From: Deltaproteobacteria bacterium
GTDB taxonomy: Bacteria > Desulfobacterota > GWC2-55-46
Direction of reading: 5' to 3'
NCBI GenBank assembly: GCA_021825035.1
Contig: JAKAIQ010000060.1
Location: 1-10,286, forward strand
DNA: 10,286 nt
The position numbers and the translations under genes are program-made. Shown piece by piece: positions 5,971 to 10,286 of the stretch. The notes below the pieces were generated by a model. It saw nothing but the letters and a program-made list of their open reading frames with translations, did not search any database and was not told the DNA's origin. Positions within the stretch are counted from its first letter, which is position 1. The number at the start of each line of letters is the position of its first letter.

Positions 5971-8385
5971 TTGAAGAAAGATAATAAACAGGTAGTGCCG
6001 CTTATACCTTTAAGAGATATAATAATATTTCCTTACATGGTTGTGCCTCTTTTCGTGGGAAGGGAGAAGTCCATAAAGGCCCTTGAGCTTGCCATGGCCA
6101 ATGACAAGTCTATCCTTCTTTCCGCCCAGAAAAAGGCTAAGACCGAGGAGCCGTCGAGGGACGACATTTACGAGGTGGGCACGCTCGGAACGATACTTCA
6201 GCTCCTGCGTCTGCCTGACGGCACCGTTAAAGTGCTTGTGGAAGGCAAACGGAGGGCAAGAATAAAGGAGTTCGTCTCGGAAGGCGAATGCTTCATGGTG
6301 AGCGTGGAGGATATCGAGGATGTAGTCGACGAAACCGTAGAGACCGAAGCCCTTGTGAGGTCCGTCGTCAAATCATTCGAGAATTATGCCAAGTTCAATA
6401 AGCGCGTCCCGCCGGAGATGATAATGAGCGTGTCTTCGATTGAGGACCCGAGCAGGCTTGCCGACACAATTGCGTCTCACCTCACCGTAAAGCTCGAAGA
6501 CAAGCAGGCCCTTCTCGGAATAATGAGCCCAACGAAGAGGCTCGAGCGCCTTTACAGCGTAATGGAAAGCGAGATCGAGATACTCGAGGTCGAGCAGAAG
6601 ATACGCCAGCGCGTAAAGCGCCAGATGGAGAAGACCCAGAAAGAGTATTACCTGAGCGAGCAGATGAAAGCCATTCAGAAAGAGCTCGGGGAAAAGGATG
6701 AATTCAAGTCGGAGATACAGGAGTTCGAGGACAGGATAAAGTCCAAGAAGATGTCGAAGGAGGCTCTGCGGAAGGCCAAGCAGGAGATAAAAAAACTTCG
6801 CCTCATGTCTCCCTTGTCGGCCGAGGCCACGGTATCAAGGAACTATATAGACTGGCTTGTCACTCTTCCGTGGGACCATGTGACGGAGGAGAAGAAGGAT
6901 ATAACCGAAGCCGAAAAGGTTCTCGAAGAAGACCATTACGGCATGAAGAACATTAAGGAGAGGATCGTCGAGTACCTCGCCGTGCGGGGACTTGTTGACG
7001 AGATGAAAGGGCCGATACTCTGTCTCGTGGGCCCTCCGGGAGTGGGCAAGACCTCGCTCGCAAAATCCATAGCGAGGGCTACGGGCAGGAATTTCGTAAG
7101 GCTATCGCTCGGAGGAGTAAAGGACGAAGCCGAGATAAGAGGCCACAGAAGAACCTACATAGGCTCCATGCCCGGTAAGATTATACAGTCTCTCAAGAAA
7201 GCGGGGGCCAATAACCCGGTATTCCTTCTTGACGAAGTCGACAAGATGAGCCATGACTTCAGGGGAGATCCGGCATCTGCTCTTCTTGAGGTGCTTGACC
7301 CGGAGCAGAATCATGCATTCAATGATCATTATCTCGACTGCGATTATGACCTTTCCAAGATAATGTTCATAACGACCGCAAACGCCATCCAGGGCATCCC
7401 GTACCCTCTCCTCGACAGAATGGAGATAATACGCATACCCGGATATACGGAGATAGAGAAGCTGCACATAACGGAGAAGTTCCTTCTTTCCAAGCAGCTG
7501 AAGATGCACGGGATAGGCGAAAAGAACATCGAACTCGGCAAGGCCGCCATACTTGCCATCATAAGGAAGTATACCAAGGAAGCCGGGGTACGAAGCCTTG
7601 AGCGCCAGGTGGCCGCTGTCTGCAGGAAAGTGGCCAAGGAGATACTCACGAAAGGAAAGAACGTCAGGGTTGCGATAACATCAAAGAATCTTTCCAAATA
7701 CCTGGGGGTTCCGCAGTACAGATACGGAGTAATGGAGGAGGCCGATGAGGTTGGCGTGGCTACCGGTCTCGCCTGGACCGAGGCCGGCGGCGACCTCCTT
7801 GCAATCGAGGTGGCGCTTGTGCCTGGCAAGGGCAAGCTTATAATAACCGGAAAACTCGGCGATGTTATGCAGGAGTCCGCCCAGGCCGCCATGACATATA
7901 TAAGGAGCCGCGCCACCGAGCTCGGCCTCGAGAAGGATTTCTATCAGAAGCTCGACATACATATCCATGTGCCTGAGGGCGCGATTCCCAAGGACGGTCC
8001 CTCCGCCGGCATTACCATGGCCACTGCCATCGCTTCCGCTCTCATAAGGATACCGGTGCGCAAGAACGTTGCCATGACAGGCGAGATAACGCTTCGCGGC
8101 AAGGTGCTTCCCATCGGCGGTCTAAAGGAAAAGATGCTCGCGGCTCACAGGGCCGGCATACCAAAGGTTCTTATACCTGTAGATAATGAGAAGGACCTCA
8201 AGGAAATACCGTCTCAGATACTGAAGAAGGTGGAATCTGTTTTTGTTGAACATATGGACGATGTGCTTGTGCAAGCCTTGAACGTGAAGGGCAGGGAAGA
8301 CATATTTAAAGAACCAAAGGCCTCTTTCGAGAAGGAGCAGCCGCCTCAGTCGCCGGTTGAGGACGCGAGCGTCGTCAGGCATTGA
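5971..8385 (+). CDS. lon: ATP-dependent protease Lon (LonA), TTG start
   Basis: A homohexameric cytosolic AAA+ serine protease that removes misfolded and regulatory proteins. From TTG 5971 it is 804 residues; ATG 5932 would add 13 residues (MLPFFKGNRGGKN) that have no counterpart in E. coli Lon. I chose TTG because of its strong Shine-Dalgarno and because the family's opening motif (here VPLIPLRDIIIFPYM) then starts near residue 9. In this numbering the N-terminal substrate domain and coiled coil cover about 1-300. Walker A is GPPGVGKT (354-361) and Walker B ends D421-E422. The protease dyad is S678 in KDGPSAG and K721 in GGLKEK, 43 residues apart and within one residue of E. coli S679/K722. 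The tail after about 780 (KEPKASFEKEQPPQSP) is charged and poorly conserved. It sits 63 nt after clpX. Function is certain; only the start is debatable. Confidence 0.97.
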   Translation: MKKDNKQVVPLIPLRDIIIFPYMVVPLFVGREKSIKALELAMANDKSILLSAQKKAKTEEPSRDDIYEVGTLGTILQLLRLPDGTVKVLVEGKRRARIKEFVSEGECFMVSVEDIEDVVDETVETEALVRSVVKSFENYAKFNKRVPPEMIMSVSSIEDPSRLADTIASHLTVKLEDKQALLGIMSPTKRLERLYSVMESEIEILEVEQKIRQRVKRQMEKTQKEYYLSEQMKAIQKELGEKDEFKSEIQEFEDRIKSKKMSKEALRKAKQEIKKLRLMSPLSAEATVSRNYIDWLVTLPWDHVTEEKKDITEAEKVLEEDHYGMKNIKERIVEYLAVRGLVDEMKGPILCLVGPPGVGKTSLAKSIARATGRNFVRLSLGGVKDEAEIRGHRRTYIGSMPGKIIQSLKKAGANNPVFLLDEVDKMSHDFRGDPASALLEVLDPEQNHAFNDHYLDCDYDLSKIMFITTANAIQGIPYPLLDRMEIIRIPGYTEIEKLHITEKFLLSKQLKMHGIGEKNIELGKAAILAIIRKYTKEAGVRSLERQVAAVCRKVAKEILTKGKNVRVAITSKNLSKYLGVPQYRYGVMEEADEVGVATGLAWTEAGGDLLAIEVALVPGKGKLIITGKLGDVMQESAQAAMTYIRSRATELGLEKDFYQKLDIHIHVPEGAIPKDGPSAGITMATAIASALIRIPVRKNVAMTGEITLRGKVLPIGGLKEKMLAAHRAGIPKVLIPVDNEKDLKEIPSQILKKVESVFVEHMDDVLVQALNVKGREDIFKEPKASFEKEQPPQSPVEDASVVRH

Positions 8386-8402
8386 TTGTTGAGACAGTAT
8401 GG

Positions 8403-8438
8403 CACACGAGGCCTTTTAGATGATCCGGAGCCTGTGTG
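8403..8438 (+). other. Imperfect hairpin just after lon
   Basis: CACAC-g-AGGC (8403-8412) can pair with GCCT-GTGTG (8430-8438), giving 9 bp with a one-base bulge and a 17-nt loop, starting 18 nt after the lon stop. No T run follows, so it is not a textbook intrinsic terminator. It could stabilise the 3' end of the lon mRNA or assist termination, or be chance. Confidence 0.3.
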
Positions 8439-8477
8439 AGATCGTGATTATGTAGATATGCAATGCCTTTTATTTGC

Positions 8478-8506
8478 TTGACAAACAGGGTGAAAGTTGT
8501 TAAAAA
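8478..8506 (+). promoter_or_regulatory. Candidate sigma70 promoter for the tRNA-Val/tRNA-Asp unit
   Basis: A perfect -35 TTGACA (8478-8483) is followed after 17 nt by TAAAAA (8501-8506, 4/6). A TG at 8498-8499 is in the extended -10 position. The predicted start, near 8513, falls within the 5' arm of the hairpin at 8511-8540, which is unusual. No better promoter is apparent between that hairpin and tRNA-Val. Confidence 0.5.
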
Positions 8507-8510
8507 ATCA

Positions 8511-8544
8511 GTAATCCCCGTCAGTGATGACGGGGATTACTTTT
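8511..8544 (+). terminator. Likely intrinsic terminator of the lon operon
   Basis: A perfect 13-bp stem (GTAATCCCCGTCA, 8511-8523, with TGACGGGGATTAC, 8528-8540) and a GTGA tetraloop are followed by TTTT (8541-8544). The stem is GC-rich in the middle and the T run is short. It is the first strong hairpin after lon, about 125 nt past its stop. Because a promoter lies immediately upstream, it may also form the 5' end of the tRNA precursor. Confidence 0.7.
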
Positions 8545-8578
8545 CAAGCCTGTCGAGTCGAATTACCTTACGGACAGC

Positions 8579-8654
8579 GGGCGGATAGCTCAGTCGGGAG
8601 AGCGCAGCCCTTACAAGGCTGAGGTCACAGGTTCGATCCCTGTTCCGCCTACCA
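8579..8654 (+). tRNA. tRNA-Val (anticodon UAC)
   Basis: A 76-nt tRNA with an encoded CCA (8652-8654). The acceptor stem GGGCGGA pairs with TCCGCCT (one G-T pair at position 1). The anticodon stem CAGCC/GGCTG (8605-8609/8617-8621) encloses the loop CTTACAA with anticodon TAC at 8612-8614, reading GUN valine codons. The T-arm carries GGTTCGATCCC. It precedes tRNA-Asp by 54 nt, probably in the same transcript. Confidence 0.97.
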
Positions 8655-8664
8655 TGGATGGTAT

Positions 8665-8679
8665 GGTTTATCGCGGTTC
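8665..8679 (+). repeat. 15-nt direct repeat, copy 1
   Basis: GGTTTATCGCGGTTC occurs here, between the two tRNA genes, and again exactly at 8976-8990 ahead of ftsE. The flanking bases differ at both ends. The function is unknown and it may be chance. Confidence 0.4.
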
Positions 8680-8708
8680 GCAAAATCTGTTTTGTGTTCA
8701 TAAACAAC

Positions 8709-8785
8709 GGGGCCGTAGTTAAGTCGGTTATAACGCTGGCCTGTCAAGCCAGAGGGCGCGGGTTCGAGTCCCGTCGGCCCCGCCA
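8709..8785 (+). tRNA. tRNA-Asp (anticodon GUC)
   Basis: A 77-nt tRNA with an encoded CCA (8783-8785). The acceptor stem GGGGCCG pairs perfectly with CGGCCCC, and the discriminator base is G (8782), an aspartate identity element. The anticodon stem CTGGC/GCCAG encloses the loop CTGTCAA with anticodon GTC at 8743-8745. The T-arm carries GGTTCGAGTCC. A strong terminator lies about 50 nt downstream, so this is the last gene of the tRNA unit. Confidence 0.97.
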
Positions 8786-8834
8786 TTTTGAACATGAAAT
8801 AGAAGTAGCATGACGCCGCACAAAAAGGCCGCTT

Positions 8835-8878
8835 GCTTATAAAGGCCATCCGGTTCACGCCGGATGGCCTTTATAAGC
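8835..8878 (+). terminator. Strong intrinsic terminator after the tRNA unit, possibly bidirectional
   Basis: A perfect 19-bp inverted repeat (8835-8853 with 8860-8878) has a 6-nt loop TTCACG. The GC-rich core GGCCATCCGG/CCGGATGGCC is flanked by AAA on the left and TTTATAAGCTTT on the right, so either strand has a T-rich tail after the core. It ends tRNA-Val/tRNA-Asp transcription and insulates the ftsE promoter, which begins 28 nt downstream. Confidence 0.88.
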
Positions 8879-8906
8879 TTTGGATCCTATTTGCTCATAT
8901 TAACCC

Positions 8907-8935
8907 TTGACATAAAATATGGCTGCTGTGATAAT
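8907..8935 (+). promoter_or_regulatory. Strong sigma70 promoter for ftsEX
   Basis: A perfect -35 TTGACA (8907-8912), a 17-nt spacer and -10 GATAAT (8930-8935, 5/6) with a TGn extension (TG 8927-8928) make this the best promoter in the window. The predicted start is near 8942, about 72 nt before the ftsE ATG at 9014. Confidence 0.75.
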
Positions 8936-8975
8936 AAATTGAAATTTTAACGGCATCGAACGGCAATAGTGGCAG

Positions 8976-8990
8976 GGTTTATCGCGGTTC
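8976..8990 (+). repeat. 15-nt direct repeat, copy 2
   Basis: An exact second copy of GGTTTATCGCGGTTC (first copy 8665-8679, 311 nt away). This copy lies in the predicted ftsE leader, between the promoter and ATG 9014, or inside the coding frame if the GTG at 8969 is used. Confidence 0.4.
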
Positions 8991-9013
8991 ACGGCAAGGA
9001 CAATGCGCCGCTT

Positions 9014-9670
9014 ATGATACAGCTTTTTCATGTTTCGAAGAGCTATGACGGCTCTTCGATGGCCCTGAAAGATATAACGCTCAAGGTCGCAAAGGCAGAG
9101 TTCCTGTTTATTACGGGACCAAGCGGGGCCGGCAAATCCACCCTCCTTAACATCATGTTCGGCGTTGAGAGTCCCACCGATGGACAGATAATCATCGATG
9201 GGATGAACTATAGCAAGATCCCTCCCCGCGAAATACCTTATCTCAGAAGAAAGATCGGGTTTGTCTTCCAGGATTTCAAGCTACTGCCCAATAAGACGGT
9301 TTTTGAAAACGTCGCGCTTTCTCTCAGGGTGATGGGGATCAGTCCGAGGGAAATAAAGAACAGCGTCGTGAGGACACTCTCTTACGTAAAGCTGCAGCAC
9401 AGGGCCAACTTTAAACCGTCAAGTCTTTCCGGAGGAGAACAGCAAAGGGTCGCCATAGCGCGGGCCCTTGTCAAGGAGCCTGCCATAATACTTGCGGATG
9501 AGCCGACCGGCAACCTCGACCCGGAGCTTTCCTGCGAGACGATCGGGCTTTTCAAGGAGGTAAACAACAAGGGAACGACGGTTGTAATAGCAACCCACGA
9601 TAAAGGCCTTCTCGACAAATTCGCTAAAAGGACCCTATTGCTTGACAACGGGAGGATATCCGAACAATGA
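9014..9670 (+). CDS. ftsE: Cell division ATP-binding protein FtsE
   Basis: A 218-residue ABC ATPase that pairs with FtsX at the division site, where ATP cycling drives activation of periplasmic peptidoglycan hydrolases. Walker A is GPSGAGKST (35-43) and the Q-loop is FVFQD (Q86). The ABC signature LSGGE begins at 138, Walker B IILADE ends at E163, and the switch histidine is H195 in ATHD. KLLPNKTVFENVAL after the Q-loop is typical of FtsE. I chose ATG 9014 because FtsE proteins start close to the MIQLFHVSKSY motif. AAGGA (8996-9000) lies 13 nt upstream, which is rather far. A GTG at 8969 would add 15 residues and has no Shine-Dalgarno. It has its own promoter and overlaps ftsX by 4 nt, implying translational coupling. 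Confidence 0.95.
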   Translation: MIQLFHVSKSYDGSSMALKDITLKVAKAEFLFITGPSGAGKSTLLNIMFGVESPTDGQIIIDGMNYSKIPPREIPYLRRKIGFVFQDFKLLPNKTVFENVALSLRVMGISPREIKNSVVRTLSYVKLQHRANFKPSSLSGGEQQRVAIARALVKEPAIILADEPTGNLDPELSCETIGLFKEVNNKGTTVVIATHDKGLLDKFAKRTLLLDNGRISEQ

Positions 9671-10286
9671 CGGGAGGGTCGAGCCTTCTATATGTTTTCA
9701 GGGATGCTTTCCGCTCGTTAAAAGAAAACGCGGTCACCACCGCGCTCTCTTCCGTGACTCTCGGCGTGGCGCTCGCGGTATTTTCCGTATTCATCGTAAT
9801 ATTCATCAATCTGAATGCCGCCGTAAGAAACATCGGCGACAGGACGCATATCGTGGTCTATATCAGGGACGGTTTCGGTAATAACGACCCGGAGAAGTTG
9901 AAGGGCGGCGTGCTGCTCATACCGGGAGTCAAGTCCGTAGAATTCGTCTCCAAGGAAAGGGCCTTGAAAGAACTCAGGGAAGAGCTCAAGGGACACGAGG
10001 GCATACTCGACGGCGTGGACTCCAACCCTCTGCCGGCTTCCTTCGACGTGAAAGTGCGCGATTCTTACCTTGACGCCGGGAAGGCACGAACGATAGTCGA
10101 AAGCCTCAAACGTTTGCCATGGGCCGATGATGTCCAGTACAGTGAGGAGTGGATAAGGAAATTTTCCGGCTTTTTGAAGTTTTTTGAAGGGGCCGCTACG
10201 GTAGTCGGAGTTTTTCTGGCGGCGGCTACCGTCTTTATAATCTCAAACACGATAAGACTTGCCGTATATGCGAGGAAAGCAGAGAT
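9667..10286 (+). CDS. ftsX: Cell division protein FtsX, 3' end beyond the window
   Basis: The first 206 codons of the membrane subunit of the FtsEX divisome complex; the frame is open to the window edge. It begins at ATG 9667, overlapping the ftsE stop as ATGA, with GGAGG (9651-9655) 11 nt upstream. A short cytoplasmic N-terminus (MTGGSSLLYVFRDAFRSLKEN) precedes TM1 (about 24-48). An extracytoplasmic domain of about 120 residues contains the family hallmarks NPLPASFDV (120-128) and VQYSEEW (156-162). TM2 (about 173-195) ends in FIISNTIRLAVYAR, highly conserved in FtsX. The two remaining membrane segments should lie beyond the window. The extracytoplasmic loop is the part that contacts hydrolase activators (EnvC in E. 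coli, PcsB in streptococci); the partner here is not visible. Confidence 0.95.
   Translation, partial: MTGGSSLLYVFRDAFRSLKENAVTTALSSVTLGVALAVFSVFIVIFINLNAAVRNIGDRTHIVVYIRDGFGNNDPEKLKGGVLLIPGVKSVEFVSKERALKELREELKGHEGILDGVDSNPLPASFDVKVRDSYLDAGKARTIVESLKRLPWADDVQYSEEWIRKFSGFLKFFEGAATVVGVFLAAATVFIISNTIRLAVYARKAE

Noticed and set aside
8649..8858. A reverse-strand open frame whose translation contains GPTGLEPAPSGLTGQRYN
   Set aside because: This is the well-known false protein produced by reading the antisense of a tRNA gene; it overlaps tRNA-Asp and has no independent support.
8949..8965. Two copies of AACGGCA spaced 10 nt apart in the ftsE leader
   Set aside because: A 7-mer pair is expected by chance in this much sequence, and there is no further copy.
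1..10286. CRISPR array, insertion sequence, integrase or toxin-antitoxin pair
   Set aside because: No regularly spaced repeats, transposase frames or paired small genes were seen. The three tRNA genes are intact, with no integrase gene or duplicated tRNA end next to them.

Overview
The window is a chromosomal segment from a Gram-negative bacterium, carrying housekeeping genes with one accessory signalling gene at the left end. All eight genes and RNAs lie on the + strand except where a hairpin works in both directions. The best fit is a deltaproteobacterial-type lineage (Desulfobacterota/Geobacter-like, or possibly Nitrospirota). This rests on a chemoreceptor with a haem-c periplasmic domain, the tRNA-Leu/tig/clpP/clpX/lon order, and coding regions rich in ATA (Ile) and AGG (Arg). 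The assignment is an inference from gene content and is not precise.

Layout: (1) 105-2300, a membrane methyl-accepting chemotaxis protein whose periplasmic domain has a CxxCH haem-c motif. (2) 2301-2496, a non-coding gap with a good sigma70-type promoter (TTGCAA-17-TATAAT). (3) 2497-8385, tRNA-Leu(UAG), trigger factor (tig), ClpP, ClpX and Lon, with gaps of only 47-64 nt and no obvious terminator between them, so probably one transcript. (4) 8386-8578, a spacer with an imperfect hairpin, a second promoter (TTGACA-17-TAAAAA) and a perfect 13-bp hairpin with a short T run. (5) 8579-8785, tRNA-Val(UAC) and tRNA-Asp(GUC). (6) 8835-8878, a perfect 19-bp hairpin, very likely a terminator. (7) 8907-8935, a near-consensus extended -10 promoter driving ftsE and ftsX; the two genes overlap by 4 nt (ATGA) and ftsX runs off the right edge.

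How the genes work together: trigger factor meets nascent chains at the ribosome; ClpX unfolds substrates and feeds them to the ClpP barrel; Lon is the second ATP-dependent protease. This block is a protein folding and turnover module. FtsE (ATPase) and FtsX (membrane subunit) form the divisome complex that couples ATP hydrolysis to activation of peptidoglycan hydrolases. The chemoreceptor is probably unrelated to the rest and needs CheA/CheW encoded elsewhere.

I found no mobile element, CRISPR array, prophage or undescribed multi-gene system. The most interesting points are the chemoreceptor (haem-c sensing domain plus unusual residues at the signalling tip), the TTG start of lon, and a promoter whose predicted start site falls inside a terminator-like hairpin upstream of tRNA-Val.
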